Source of the DNA: Micromonospora tarapacensis
Lineage (GTDB): Bacteria; Actinomycetota; Actinomycetes; Mycobacteriales; Micromonosporaceae
NCBI RefSeq assembly: GCF_019697375.1
Contig: NZ_JAHCDI010000003.1
Location: 744,001 to 808,000, forward strand
Length of the DNA stretch: 64,000 nt
Reading direction: 5' to 3'
The notes beneath the pieces are model-generated. The model had not been told where the DNA came from. It did not search any database and saw only the letters and a list, made by a program, of their open reading frames with translations. Shown here piece by piece: positions 1 to 8,334 of the stretch (positions are counted from its first letter, which is position 1; each line of letters starts with the position of its first letter). Made by a program: the position numbers and the translations under genes.

Positions 1-1218
1 GGCTACACCACCGCCGCCACCTACCCGTACGCCGAGCGGGTCAACCTCCAGCAGGAGACCACCGACGAGCTGACCGGCCGGGGCACCATCCAGCTGGCCC
101 GGGAGAACGTCAACTACATCCGCAACTCGGTCAAGGCGACCGTCGACGCCTACGACGGCACGGTCAACCTCTACGAGTTCGACGAGAACGACCCGGTGCT
201 CAAGGCGTGGAACAAGGCGTTCGGCGGCGACCTGGTCAAACCACGCGCCGAGATCCCGCCGGCGCTGGCCGACCACTTCCGCTACCCGGCCGACCTGTTC
301 AAGGTGCAGCGCAACCTGCTGACCCGGTTCCACGTCACCAACCCCGGTGACTTCTACTCCGGGCAGGACTTCTGGCAGGTGCCGAACGTGCCGGACGCGC
401 CGGACAGCGGGCAGAAGCAGCCGCCGTACTACCTCTACACCCAGTTCCCCGGTCAGGAGGGCCCGCGCTTCCAACTCACAAGCGCGGTCACCCCGAACGG
501 CCGGCAGAACCTCGCCGCGCTGATCTCCGGGTCGTACCAGGACGGCCGGCCGATGTTGCAGGTGCTGGAGCTGCCGGACCAGACCGCGATCTCCGGGCCG
601 GTGCAGGTGCACCAGCGGATGACCAACACCAACGCGACCATCCGGCAGCAGCTGAACCTGCTCTCCTCCAACCAGGCCCAGGTGCAGTACGGCAACCTGC
701 TCTCGCTGCCGTTCGGCAACGGGATGCTCTACGTCGAACCGGTCTACGTGAAGAGCAACCAGCAGGACGCGTACCCGCTGCTGCAGAAGGTGCTGATGTC
801 GTACGGCGACGGGGGTTCCTACGTCGTACTCGCCGACAACGTGACCGACGGCATCGAGCAGCTCGTCGAGCAGGGCAGGCAGGCGGCAACCGGCAACCCG
901 CCGCCGACCGGGGGTGAGGAGCCGCCGGAAGAGGGCGAGGAACCGACGCCGACGCCGTCGAGCCCGCCGCCGTCGGGCGGGCCGCCGCCGCCCGCCGGCG
1001 ACCTGGCGGCGGCCGCCGACCGGGTGCAGGCCGCGATCACCGAGGTGCGGGCCGCCCAGGCGTCCGGCGACTTCGAGCGATACGGTCGGGCGCTGAAGGC
1101 GCTCGACGAGGCGCTGACCGCGTTCCAGCAGGCTCAGGGAGCGCCCAACACCGGTGGCGGATCGGGGGTCACCCCGACACCGGCGGACAGCGGTGCTGCT
1201 TCGCCACCGGGTGGATGA
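1..1218 (+). CDS. UPF0182 family membrane protein, C-terminal part
   Basis: The frame is open from the first base and ends with TGA at 1216-1218, so only the last 405 residues are present; the family is normally about 950-1000 residues. The fragment carries the motif NYIRNSVKATVDAYDG near its start, typical of UPF0182 (COG1615). Family members have several N-terminal membrane segments followed by a long extracytoplasmic domain. Only that soluble domain is visible here and I see no membrane helix. A Pro/Glu/Gly-rich linker (about fragment residues 300-337) precedes a helical segment containing DRVQAAITEVRAAQ, then a Pro/Gly/Ser tail. A strong hairpin follows 30 bases after the stop. The biochemical role of the family is not known. 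Confidence 0.9.
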   Translation, partial: GYTTAATYPYAERVNLQQETTDELTGRGTIQLARENVNYIRNSVKATVDAYDGTVNLYEFDENDPVLKAWNKAFGGDLVKPRAEIPPALADHFRYPADLFKVQRNLLTRFHVTNPGDFYSGQDFWQVPNVPDAPDSGQKQPPYYLYTQFPGQEGPRFQLTSAVTPNGRQNLAALISGSYQDGRPMLQVLELPDQTAISGPVQVHQRMTNTNATIRQQLNLLSSNQAQVQYGNLLSLPFGNGMLYVEPVYVKSNQQDAYPLLQKVLMSYGDGGSYVVLADNVTDGIEQLVEQGRQAATGNPPPTGGEEPPEEGEEPTPTPSSPPPSGGPPPPAGDLAAAADRVQAAITEVRAAQASGDFERYGRALKALDEALTAFQQAQGAPNTGGGSGVTPTPADSGAASPPGG

Positions 1219-1247
1219 GCAGTACCTCGCCAGACGCGACAGGACAA

Positions 1248-1289
1248 ACAGTGGGGCCCTCGGTCGGAATGAACCGGGGGCCCCACTGT
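1248..1289 (+). terminator. Hairpin terminator after UPF0182 gene
   Basis: A 17-bp stem (1248-1264 with 1273-1289, one G-U pair) encloses an 8-base loop. There is no T-run, as is common for actinobacterial terminators. It separates the UPF0182 gene from the tRNA genes. Confidence 0.75.
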
Positions 1290-1356
1290 GATCAGTGGAG
1301 GGCACCTGGGTCGTTTTGCGGTGGCCAGGGGTGGTGCGCTACGGTAGATCTACCGA

Positions 1357-1430
1357 CGCGGGGTGGAGCAGCTCGGTAGCTCGCTGGGCTCATAACCCAG
1401 AGGTCGCAGGTTCAAATCCTGTCCCCGCTA
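1357..1430 (+). tRNA. Initiator tRNA-Met (CAT), copy 1
   Basis: A 74-base cloverleaf with anticodon CAT in the loop CTCATAA. Three consecutive G:C pairs (GGG/CCC) flank the anticodon loop and the first acceptor pair is a mismatch (C1 against T72); both are hallmarks of the initiator. The T arm reads GCAGG-TTCAAAT-CCTGT. No CCA is encoded (CGA follows), so it must be added after transcription. Confidence 0.96.
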
Positions 1431-1440
1431 CGACTGGAAC

Positions 1441-1472
1441 GAGGCCCCGGGATCCGTCCCGGGGCCTCTTTT
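1441..1472 (+). terminator. Intrinsic terminator of initiator tRNA copy 1
   Basis: A perfect 12-bp stem (1441-1452 with 1457-1468, GAGGCCCCGGGA) has a 4-base loop and is followed by TTTT. It lies 10 bases after the tRNA. Confidence 0.9.
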
Positions 1473-1588
1473 CCGTTCCGCGCCAGGCCCGCCCGCGGGC
1501 AACGGCGTCGACCGGTGCCCCGCTCCGACGGATCGTCGGGGGTGGGCGAATGGCGGCGGCGGTGGATGGGGTAGGGTGGATCTAGCGA

Positions 1589-1662
1589 CGCGGGGTGGAG
1601 CAGCTCGGTAGCTCGCTGGGCTCATAACCCAGAGGTCGCAGGTTCAAATCCTGTCCCCGCTA
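1589..1662 (+). tRNA. Initiator tRNA-Met (CAT), copy 2
   Basis: Identical to the copy at 1357-1430 in all 74 bases, with the same initiator marks: C1:T72 mismatch, GGG/CCC anticodon stem and CAT anticodon. No CCA is encoded. A tandem second copy with its own upstream bases suggests independent transcription or a double dose of start tRNA. Confidence 0.96.
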
Positions 1663-1672
1663 CGACTGGAAC

Positions 1673-1700
1673 GAGGCCCCGGGATCCGTCCCGGGGCCTC
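1673..1700 (+). terminator. Hairpin terminator of initiator tRNA copy 2
   Basis: The same 12-bp stem and 4-base loop as behind copy 1, but followed by GTTCG instead of TTTT. It may therefore terminate less well. Confidence 0.75.
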
Positions 1701-1806
1701 GTTCGCTGCCGGCTCGAACTCGCCGTCTGTCACGCGAGCGCGCCCTGGTCGCCGACACGAATACCGTTCACCGGCTGAGGTTGCGCGGCTCGGCGAGGAT
1801 GGGGCC

Positions 1807-2049
1807 ATGTCTTCCTTTGGCAAGTGGTGGGGTCGGCTTGGCACGATCCTGGGTACGGTCGTGCTGACGGTGTTCGTTCCGGTGGCCGCGTGGGCGTCGA
1901 CCGGCACCGGGGAAATGGTGGTCGAGGCCGCCCGGCGGCGCGGTCGGGGCTTCGGGTTCTTCGGCTTCCTGAGCCTGCTCTGTTGCCTGGCCGTGGTGGC
2001 CGTGGTCGTGCTTCTGGTGATCCGGATGACCCGCAACCGTCGGCGTTGA
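1807..2049 (+). CDS. Small membrane protein of unknown function
   Basis: An 80-residue protein. After a short basic start (MSSFGKWWGRLG) it has one hydrophobic stretch at about residues 12-29, ending in an Ala-Trp-Ala-Ser motif that could be a signal-peptide cleavage site. A basic middle (RRRGRG) follows, then a second membrane segment at about 50-73 and a basic end (RMTRNRRR). I do not recognise a family. Similar tiny PGF/membrane-anchor proteins are common in actinobacteria. It stands alone between the tRNA genes and purC. The frame, codon use (GC-rich third positions) and sensible topology support it as a real gene; no function can be assigned. Confidence 0.65.
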   Translation: MSSFGKWWGRLGTILGTVVLTVFVPVAAWASTGTGEMVVEAARRRGRGFGFFGFLSLLCCLAVVAVVVLLVIRMTRNRRR

Positions 2050-2126
2050 CCGGGTTGCCTTCCACAAGCGCCGGGGCCTGAGGTCCGGCGGCGGGGGCAG
2101 GCCCGCCGCGTGGTCTACTTGTCCGC

Positions 2127-2960
2127 GTGGAACTTCTGCATTCGGGCAAGGTGAGGGACGTCTACGCCGAGGGCGACGACCTGATCCTGGTCGCCTCGGA
2201 TCGCGTCTCCGTCTACGACGTGGTGCTGCCCACCCCGATTCCGGACAAGGGCAAGCTGCTCACCGCGCTGTCGCTGTGGTGGTTCCAGCAGCTTTCCGAC
2301 CTGCTGCCCAACCATGTCGTCTCCGCGACCGACGTGCCGCCGGAGTTCGCCGGCCGGGCGATCCGCTGCCGCCGGCTCGAGATGGTCCCGATCGAGTGCG
2401 TCGCCCGGGGCTTCCTCACCGGCGGCGGGTTGAAGGAGTACGAGAGCACGGGCGCGGTCTCCGGCGTTGAACTGCCGCGTGGCCTGGTCGAGGCGTCCAT
2501 CCTGCCCGAGCCGATCTTCACCCCGTCGACCAAGGCGCCGGTCGGGGAGCATGACGAGCCGATGACCTTCGCCGGGGTCGTCGACAAGGTCGGCGTGGAG
2601 ACCGCCGAGCGGCTGCGGCAGCTGACCGTCGACGTGTACTGCCGGGGCGCCGAACTCGCCGCGGACCGGGGCATCCTGGTCGCCGACACCAAGATCGAGC
2701 TTGGCTGGGCGCCGGACGGCACGCTGGTTCTCGCCGACGAGCTGCTCACGCCCGACTCGTCACGGTTCTGGCCGGCCGAGTCCTATCAGCCGGGGCGGGC
2801 GCAGTTCTCCTACGACAAGCAGTACGTGCGGGACTGGGCGGCGCAGAGCGGCTGGGACAGGCAACTCCCGGCGCCCGAGGTGCCCGCCGAGGTGGTCGAC
2901 GCGACCCGGGCCCGCTATGTCGACGTCTACGAGAAGCTGACCGGTAGCCGCTGGGGCTGA
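2127..2960 (+). CDS. purC: Phosphoribosylaminoimidazole-succinocarboxamide synthase
   Basis: SAICAR synthase of purine biosynthesis: it joins CAIR and aspartate using ATP, in the cytoplasm. The 277 residues carry the family motifs GKVRDVY (7-13), the conserved GFLTGGGLKEY region and DTKIELG. The length is normal for the actinobacterial form. The start is GTG at 2127, giving VELLHSGKVRDVY. There is no Shine-Dalgarno sequence, but TACTTG lies a few bases upstream, so the message may be leaderless. No other purine gene is adjacent. The TGA stop forms the left half of a small palindrome shared with the convergent gene. Confidence 0.95.
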   Translation: MELLHSGKVRDVYAEGDDLILVASDRVSVYDVVLPTPIPDKGKLLTALSLWWFQQLSDLLPNHVVSATDVPPEFAGRAIRCRRLEMVPIECVARGFLTGGGLKEYESTGAVSGVELPRGLVEASILPEPIFTPSTKAPVGEHDEPMTFAGVVDKVGVETAERLRQLTVDVYCRGAELAADRGILVADTKIELGWAPDGTLVLADELLTPDSSRFWPAESYQPGRAQFSYDKQYVRDWAAQSGWDRQLPAPEVPAEVVDATRARYVDVYEKLTGSRWG

Positions 2961-2979
2961 GCCCTCGGCGTCGGGCTCA
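2958..2979. terminator. Small bidirectional terminator containing both stop codons
   Basis: TGAGCCC (2958-2964) pairs with GGGCTCA (2973-2979) around an 8-base loop. The TGA is the purC stop and the TCA is the reverse-strand stop of the convergent gene. Confidence 0.55.
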
Positions 2980-3446
2980 ATCGCCCCGATGGCGGCCGAC
3001 GTGCTGCTCGGCGGGGACCGCCGTGGTGGTGATGCGTACCGTGGTGCCGGCCGGGCCGGTCTCGACGTCCATCGCGTCGGTCAGCTCGCGGGCCAGCCAG
3101 AGGCCCCAGCCGCCGGCCGTCTCGGGGCCGGTCGGCTGCGGTTGGCGAGGTGCTGGGCGGTGATGCCCCGGCCGTGGTCGGAGACCTCGCAGCAGACCAG
3201 CCCGGCCTTGCGCCACAGTCGCAGCCAGCCGCGACCTCCGCCGTGCCGCACCGCGTTGGTGATCAGCTCGTTGACGGCGAGCACGAAGTCGTCCAAGCGC
3301 TCGTCCCGCAGCCCGGCGGCGTGTGCGCAGGAGGTGACCGAGTGTCGGAGCTCGGTCACCTGGGCCTGGTCGAAGGCGTCGGCGGTCAGGAGGGCGTGTT
3401 CGATGGGCACCACCGTACGCGGTGGGTGAGGTTCTGCGTTCGTCAT
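2977..3446 (-). CDS. ATP-binding anti-sigma/regulatory protein (apparent frameshift)
   Basis: A serine-kinase-type ATP-binding protein of the HATPase_c_2 (RsbW/SpoIIAB-like) kind, usually a partner switch controlling a sigma factor or an anti-anti-sigma factor. From ATG 3446 the frame gives the N-box NELITNAVRHGG and the G1 box DHGRGI. It then runs into an Arg/Pro-rich nonsense tail at about 3140. The true end (GGWGLWLARELTDAMDV, the G2 region) continues in the next frame to TGA 2977. Adding one base near 3139-3150 restores a single protein of about 155 residues. This may be a sequencing under-call or a real mutation. It is transcribed convergently to purC. Confidence 0.75.
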
Positions 3447-3554
3447 GGCCCCGTCCCGACAGGAGGTCGCAGAGGTTTACGCGGCTTTTACCACCGTACG
3501 TCAGGGTTAGCCGAGCCGCATCGGCCGGCGGGGGCCTCGCGCCGCTGTGGCATC

Positions 3555-4688
3555 GTGTCGCACGTGCCCGCGCCCGGTGGTCTGGAGGTCCCGCTGTGGC
3601 GGGCCGTCGCGGTGTTCCGGGCGGCCTCCCTGGTGTACGTCTGCGTGGTGGCGATCCGCGACGCGGACCGGTACGCCCACCCCCTCGCCGCCGGCACGTT
3701 GGTGCTGGTGATGGCGGCCTGGACGGCGGTCACCGCGGTCCGCTACGCCACCCCGGCCGGGCGCGGCTGGCCGTTGCTCCTGACCGACCTGGGAGTCGTC
3801 GTGGCGATCCTGCTGGTCACCCCGTGGGTGATGGGCCGGCCGGCGCTCGCGGCTGGACTGCCCACCCTGCCGGTCGCCTGGTTGGGCGGGCCGGTGCTGG
3901 CCTGGGCCGTCTGCGGCGGCCGGCGGCGCGGGGCGGCAGCCGCGCTCGTGCTCGGCGCGACCGACCTCGCCACCCGGGGCGTGGTCACCCCGAGTGCGTT
4001 CAACGGCGCGATCCTCATGCTGCTCGCCGGCGTGGTGGTCGGGCACGTGGCCCGGCTGGCGGTGACCGCCGGGGAGCGGTTGCAACGGGCCGTCGAGTTG
4101 GAGGCCGCCACTCGGGAACGGGAGCGGCTGGCCCGCGACATCCACGACTCGGTGCTCCAAGTGCTCGCCCTGGTCCAGCGGCGCGGCGCCCACCTCGACG
4201 GTGAGGCGGCCGAGCTGGCCCGGCTCGCTGGTGAACAGGAAGTGGCACTGCGGGCGCTGATCTCCGGCAGCGGGTCGGTCGTGGCTGGTGGAACCGATGC
4301 ACCGGTGGACCTGCGGGCGTCCCTCGGCCGGTACGCCGGCGCCACCGTGTCGCTGTCCGCCCCGGCCACCCCGGTGCCGCTGCCAGCGGCGGTGGCCCGC
4401 GAACTGGCGGCGGCGGTCGGGGCGGCGCTGGACAACGCGGCCAGCCACGGCGGTGGGCGAGCCTGGGTACTGGTCGAGGACGAGGGCGCGGCGGTGACCG
4501 TGTCGATCCGGGACGAGGGTCCGGGCTTCGCGCCGGGGCGGCTCGCCGAGGCCGCCGCACAGGGCCGGTTGGGCGTGGCGCAGGCGATCCGGGGCCGGCT
4601 GGCCGACCTCGGGGGAACCGCCCGGATCAGCTCCACCCCGGGCGCCGGCACCGAGGTGGAACTCACCGTGCCGAGGAGGGAACCGTGA
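3555..4688 (+). CDS. NarL-family sensor histidine kinase
   Basis: The sensor of a two-component system with the response regulator directly downstream (GTGA overlap at 4685-4688). About 377 residues. The N-terminal part (about residues 10-165) is a run of membrane segments. A HisKA_3 dimerisation domain follows with RDIHDSV, His197 being the phosphorylation site, and then a degenerate HATPase domain with N-box DNAASHGG, G1 DEGPGFAPG and G2 GRLGVAQAI. The membrane part resembles the DUF5931 sensor found in this group. I chose GTG 3555; GTG 3564 is an alternative. The stimulus is unknown. Confidence 0.9.
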   Translation: MSHVPAPGGLEVPLWRAVAVFRAASLVYVCVVAIRDADRYAHPLAAGTLVLVMAAWTAVTAVRYATPAGRGWPLLLTDLGVVVAILLVTPWVMGRPALAAGLPTLPVAWLGGPVLAWAVCGGRRRGAAAALVLGATDLATRGVVTPSAFNGAILMLLAGVVVGHVARLAVTAGERLQRAVELEAATRERERLARDIHDSVLQVLALVQRRGAHLDGEAAELARLAGEQEVALRALISGSGSVVAGGTDAPVDLRASLGRYAGATVSLSAPATPVPLPAAVARELAAAVGAALDNAASHGGGRAWVLVEDEGAAVTVSIRDEGPGFAPGRLAEAAAQGRLGVAQAIRGRLADLGGTARISSTPGAGTEVELTVPRREP

Positions 4689-5347
4689 GCGGCGTACGGG
4701 TGATGGTGGTCGACGACCACCCGATGTGGCGGGAAGCGGTGGCGCGCGACCTCACCGAAGCCGGACACCGGGTGGTGGCCAGCTGCGGGGAGGGGCGCCA
4801 GGCGATCCGGGTGGTCGACGCGGCACGTCCCGACGTGGTGGTGCTCGACCTGCAACTGCCGGACATCTCCGGGGTCGAGGTGATCCGTGGGCTGCTCGCC
4901 GCCCGGCCCGAGGTGCGGGTGCTGATGCTCTCCGCCAGCGGCGAGCAGCAGGGCGTGCTGGACGCGGTGAAGGCCGGGGCCACCGGTTACCTGCTGAAAT
5001 CCGCCGCGCTGACGGAGTTCCTGGCCGCGGTACGCCGGACCGCGAAGGGGGAGCCCGTCTTCACACCCGGACTGGCCGGGCTCGTCCTCGGCGAGTACCG
5101 CCGGCTGGCCGCGGTCCGGGAGCGTGCGGTGGCCGGCTCGCCGGACGCTGCACCCCGGCTCACCGACCGGGAGACCGAGGTGCTGCGTCTGGTGGCCAAG
5201 GGTATGTCGTACAAGCAGATCGCCGAGCGGCTCGGGCTGTCGCACCGTACGGTGCAGAACCACGTGCAGAACACGCTCGGCAAGCTCCAGCTGCACAACC
5301 GGGTCGAACTCACCCGGTACGCGATAGAACGCGGCCTGGACGGGTGA
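4685..5347 (+). CDS. LuxR/NarL-family response regulator
   Basis: 220 residues. The receiver domain has the acidic pair Asp10-Asp11, phospho-acceptor Asp55 (VVVLDLQLPD) and Lys105 (GYLLKSA). A LuxR-type helix-turn-helix at about 159-215 (LTDRETEVLRLVAKGMSYKQ) is the DNA-binding part. The GTG start overlaps the kinase stop by four bases, so the pair is translationally coupled and almost certainly acts as one signalling unit. Target genes cannot be told from the sequence. Confidence 0.94.
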   Translation: MSGVRVMVVDDHPMWREAVARDLTEAGHRVVASCGEGRQAIRVVDAARPDVVVLDLQLPDISGVEVIRGLLAARPEVRVLMLSASGEQQGVLDAVKAGATGYLLKSAALTEFLAAVRRTAKGEPVFTPGLAGLVLGEYRRLAAVRERAVAGSPDAAPRLTDRETEVLRLVAKGMSYKQIAERLGLSHRTVQNHVQNTLGKLQLHNRVELTRYAIERGLDG

Positions 5348-5361
5348 CCTCGCCGGTCACT
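5343..5361. terminator. Short convergent hairpin
   Basis: GGTGACC and GGTCACT (5343-5349 and 5355-5361) pair over seven positions, including one G-U, around a 5-base loop. The forward stop TGA lies in the left arm. Confidence 0.4.
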
Positions 5362-5933
5362 CAGACCGAGTGCGGTGGCCGGGTCTCGTGCACGGCCAAC
5401 TCCTCGGCACTGGCCCCGCCGCCGGCCGCACCCGCGTCGTACGCGATCGAGTCGGTCTCCTGATCGGTGTGCGTCCCCTCGTCCGGCTCGACCAGCCGGC
5501 CCACCGTGGTGTCCGCACCGCTGCCCAGCCGACCGTGGTCGTAGATCGAGACCGGGGAGTTCGGGTCGGAGGTGGGGCCGGGGTCGATCACATCGGCGTC
5601 GAGCTGCGCCTGCGCCGCCTGTTCCCGGCTGTCCGCCTCGGCCGCGATGTCCGGATCCACCGGACCGGCCAGCGGATCGTTGACCGGCAGTTCGAACTGT
5701 TCCCGATCCAGCTTGTAGTCCAGTGACTCGCCGTCGAGCTGCTCCTCTGCGGTCGTGCCGAACTCGTCGACGGCCACCGGCGTCCGGTCGCCGGGCAGCT
5801 GGGCCGGCGCCGGACCGTCCGCCTCCCGTCCGGTCAGCACGTCGTCCCCGGCCGTCGAGTCGTCGTCGGCGGTGTCGGGCAGCCCGTCGGCCTCGGGATC
5901 GGACACGGGGGTCGGGTACTCGTCGTCGCGCAT
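5361..5933 (-). CDS. DUF5709 domain-containing acidic protein
   Basis: 190 residues, strongly acidic and low in hydrophobics, with the DUF5709-type pattern: an N-terminal Asp-rich part, EEQLDGESLDYKLDREQFEL in the middle, and SIYDHGRLGSGADTTVGRLV with a following Glu/Asp-rich tail. The family is widespread in actinobacteria and has no established function. There are no membrane segments or signal peptide, so a cytoplasmic, partly disordered protein is likely. It starts at ATG 5933 and is transcribed convergently to the response regulator. Confidence 0.85.
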   Translation of the reverse strand: MRDDEYPTPVSDPEADGLPDTADDDSTAGDDVLTGREADGPAPAQLPGDRTPVAVDEFGTTAEEQLDGESLDYKLDREQFELPVNDPLAGPVDPDIAAEADSREQAAQAQLDADVIDPGPTSDPNSPVSIYDHGRLGSGADTTVGRLVEPDEGTHTDQETDSIAYDAGAAGGGASAEELAVHETRPPHSV

Positions 5934-5971
5934 GACTGACCACTACCCGCTGCCCTCCCGCCGTAACCGGT

Positions 5972-5997
5972 ACCGGCTGCCCGATCGGGCAGCCGGT
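5972..5997. terminator. Perfect 26-bp palindrome, terminator of the SDR gene
   Basis: ACCGGCTGCCCGA and its exact complement abut at 5972-5997. It lies 2 bases past the stop of the dehydrogenase gene and upstream of the DUF5709 gene. Confidence 0.7.
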
Positions 5998-5999
5998 GC

Positions 6000-6995
6000 T
6001 CAGCGGGTGGATCGGGTGCGGCGGGTCATCGCGGCGACGGCGCCCACCGCCGTGCCGGCGGCGAGGCCGAAGGCGGCGCCGACCCGGACCAGTTGGCGGC
6101 GCCGGCCGTGCCAGCCGCCCGCCGGCTGCCCCTCGGCGCCTGGCTGGAAGACGTTTCCGGAGCGGTCCCACCCGATCGACGGCCCGAACTGGGTGCGCCG
6201 GGTGTACCAAGCGAGGAGCCGCTCGGCGAGCGCCGGGGCGAGCCGCCACTGCAGGCCGATCAGGCGGGCGGCGCCGCCGGCGTACGCCTCGCGTCGGGGC
6301 CGGCGCAGCAGCCGGATGACCGTCTCCGCGACCACCTCCGGAGGGTAGAGCGGTGGGGGCGGCATCAGTTGCCGGCCGCTGTGATTGGCGGCGTGCCGGA
6401 AGAACGGCGTGTCGATGGTGGCCGGAAGCACGGTGCAGACCGAGATGGCCTCCCGGCCGGTGACGCGCAGCTCCTGGCGGACCGTGTCGGCCAGCCCTCG
6501 GATCCCGTGTTTGGCCGCGTTGTACGCGGACTGGTACGGCATCGCCACCTCGGCCAGCACCGAGGCGTTGTTGACCACCACGCCGCCACCGGCCGCGCTG
6601 AGATGGGGCAGCGCGGCCCGGATCCCGTGCGCGACGCCGAGCAGGTTCACCTCCACCACCCGGCGGAACTCGGCCACCGGGACCTCCTCGAACAGCCCGA
6701 CCGAGCCGACCGCCGCATTGTTGACCCAGGCGTCGATCCGGCCGAACTCCGTCGCGGCGTAGGCCGCCAGCCGTTGCACCGCCACCGGGTCGGTGACGTC
6801 GGTGGGCACGACCAGGGTGCGACCGCCCAGCTCACGGCAGCGCCGCGCCACCTCGCGCAGCGCCGGTTCGGTGCGGGCGGCCAGCACCAGGCCGCTGCCG
6901 TGGCGGGCCAGGGCGTGCGCGGTCGCCGCGCCGATGCCGCTGGAGGCGCCGGTGATCACCACCGTGGCGTCGGGCAGGCTTCGGGCGAGGGGCAT
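6000..6995 (-). CDS. SDR family NAD(P)-dependent oxidoreductase
   Basis: 331 residues. A classical short-chain dehydrogenase fold occupies about residues 8-225. It has the cofactor motif TGASSGIG (15-22), the NNA motif (WVNNAAVG) and the catalytic YxxxK as YNAAK. The remaining 100 residues are an extension containing RRTQFGPSIGWDRSGNVF and one late hydrophobic segment (VRVGAAFGLAAGTAVGAVAA) that may anchor the enzyme to the membrane. This long form is common in actinobacteria. The substrate is unknown. The gene stands alone. Confidence 0.9.
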   Translation of the reverse strand: MPLARSLPDATVVITGASSGIGAATAHALARHGSGLVLAARTEPALREVARRCRELGGRTLVVPTDVTDPVAVQRLAAYAATEFGRIDAWVNNAAVGSVGLFEEVPVAEFRRVVEVNLLGVAHGIRAALPHLSAAGGGVVVNNASVLAEVAMPYQSAYNAAKHGIRGLADTVRQELRVTGREAISVCTVLPATIDTPFFRHAANHSGRQLMPPPPLYPPEVVAETVIRLLRRPRREAYAGGAARLIGLQWRLAPALAERLLAWYTRRTQFGPSIGWDRSGNVFQPGAEGQPAGGWHGRRRQLVRVGAAFGLAAGTAVGAVAAMTRRTRSTR

Positions 6996-7131
6996 TCCTC
7001 ATCGGTACCCCGCCGTGTCCGGATCATGCCGCCGGGCGCGCCCCCCGATCTGCGAGGTTTCGGCTCGTCGGACCCCGGTTAATGGGACGCTCTGACAAGA
7101 GACCACCGCCCCATCCGCATGGAGGTGACCC

Positions 7132-8334
7132 ATGCGCGTCGGCCTCGTCTGTGCCCACGCCGCTGCGCCGCCGTCCGGCGACGGCGACGTCGTCGGCACC
7201 TACCAGCACATCGCACGGGTTGCGGCCGAACTGGCCGGACGAGGTCATGACATCCGGGTCTACACCCGCCGGGACGCCCCGGAGGCGGCCGAGATCGCCA
7301 CTGTGGACAACTACGGTGTGCACCGGGCGCCGGTGGGACCGGTAGCGCCGATACCCACCGCCGAACTGGTGCCGTACGTGGCCGAGTTCGGTCAGTGGCT
7401 GGCCGACCAGTGGTCCGGCGGCTGGACACCCGAGGTGGTGCACGGCCACTACTGGATCGGCGGGCTGGCTGCCGCGCACGCCGTCCGGGAGACCGACATC
7501 CCCGTCGTGCAGACGTTCCACTCCATCGGTATGGAGCAACTGCGCCACCTCGGCCCGCAGTACGACGGCCCCGGCACCCGCATCCCGCTGGAGCGGGCGC
7601 TGACCCGGGTGGTCGACATCGCGGTCGCCCAGTGCAACGACGAGGTCGACGAGCTGACCCGGATGGGCCTGCAACGCGCGTCGGTCGCGATGGTGCCGAC
7701 CGGCGTCGACACGGAGCGGTTCCATCCCGACGGTGAGGCCGCCCCGCGCGACCAACGACCCCGGATCCTGTCGGTGGGCGCTCTCTCCAGCGGTCACGGC
7801 CAGGACGACCTGATCCGCGCCATGCGGCTGGTCGGAGACGCGGAACTGGTGATCGTCGGCGGGCCGCCGGCGGACCGGCTGGCCCACCACGCCGAGGCGC
7901 GGCGGCTGCGCGAGCTGGCCGAACGCATCGGGGTCGGCGAGCAGGTGCACCTGGTGGGCGCGGTGCCGCACGAGCAGCTGGCCACCTGGTACCGCTCGGC
8001 CGACGTGGTGGCCTGCACCCCGCACTACTCGTCGGCCGGCCGGGTCTCGCTGGAGGCGATGGCCTGCGGCGTTCCGGTGGTCGGCTACGCCATGGGCGGC
8101 ATCGCCGACGCCGTCGTCGACGAGGTCACCGGCAAGCTGGTGCCACCGGGCGACGTGCGCACGCTCGGGATGACGCTGCGTCGGCTGCTCACCGACAACG
8201 CGGGCCGGTTCGCGTACGGGCACGCGGCGGTGGACCGGGTCCGGTGCAGTTACACCTGGGAACGGACGGCGAGTGCGCTGGAGCGGCTCTACGAGCGGGT
8301 GGTCGGTCGGCGCAAGCCGGTCGAGGCGGCCTGA
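7132..8334 (+). CDS. Glycosyltransferase family 4 protein
   Basis: 400 residues with the GT-B fold of GT4 enzymes (MshA/WaaG-like). The N-terminal half begins MRVGLVCAHAA and holds an acceptor domain with HGHYWIGG. The C-terminal nucleotide-sugar domain has SVGALSSGHGQDDLIRAM and the EX7E-type motif in SLEAMACGVPVVG. Start ATG 7132 has the Shine-Dalgarno sequence GGAGGTGA seven bases before it. A retaining transferase using a nucleotide sugar is expected; donor and acceptor cannot be deduced. The last 46 bases overlap the convergent transporter gene. Confidence 0.9.
   Translation: MRVGLVCAHAAAPPSGDGDVVGTYQHIARVAAELAGRGHDIRVYTRRDAPEAAEIATVDNYGVHRAPVGPVAPIPTAELVPYVAEFGQWLADQWSGGWTPEVVHGHYWIGGLAAAHAVRETDIPVVQTFHSIGMEQLRHLGPQYDGPGTRIPLERALTRVVDIAVAQCNDEVDELTRMGLQRASVAMVPTGVDTERFHPDGEAAPRDQRPRILSVGALSSGHGQDDLIRAMRLVGDAELVIVGGPPADRLAHHAEARRLRELAERIGVGEQVHLVGAVPHEQLATWYRSADVVACTPHYSSAGRVSLEAMACGVPVVGYAMGGIADAVVDEVTGKLVPPGDVRTLGMTLRRLLTDNAGRFAYGHAAVDRVRCSYTWERTASALERLYERVVGRRKPVEAA

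Larger units (their letters stand above)
1354..1700 (+). repeat. 115-bp direct duplication carrying tRNA plus hairpin
   Basis: Positions 1354-1468 and 1586-1700 are identical by eye over 115 bases. Each copy holds a complete initiator tRNA gene and the 12-bp hairpin behind it. The 117 bases between the copies (1469-1585) show no gene I can support; the motif GGTGGATC/GGTAGATC appears just upstream of each tRNA and may belong to the promoters. Confidence 0.85.

Noticed and set aside
1473..1585. Possible further tRNA between the two initiator copies
   Set aside because: No cloverleaf found in the spacer.
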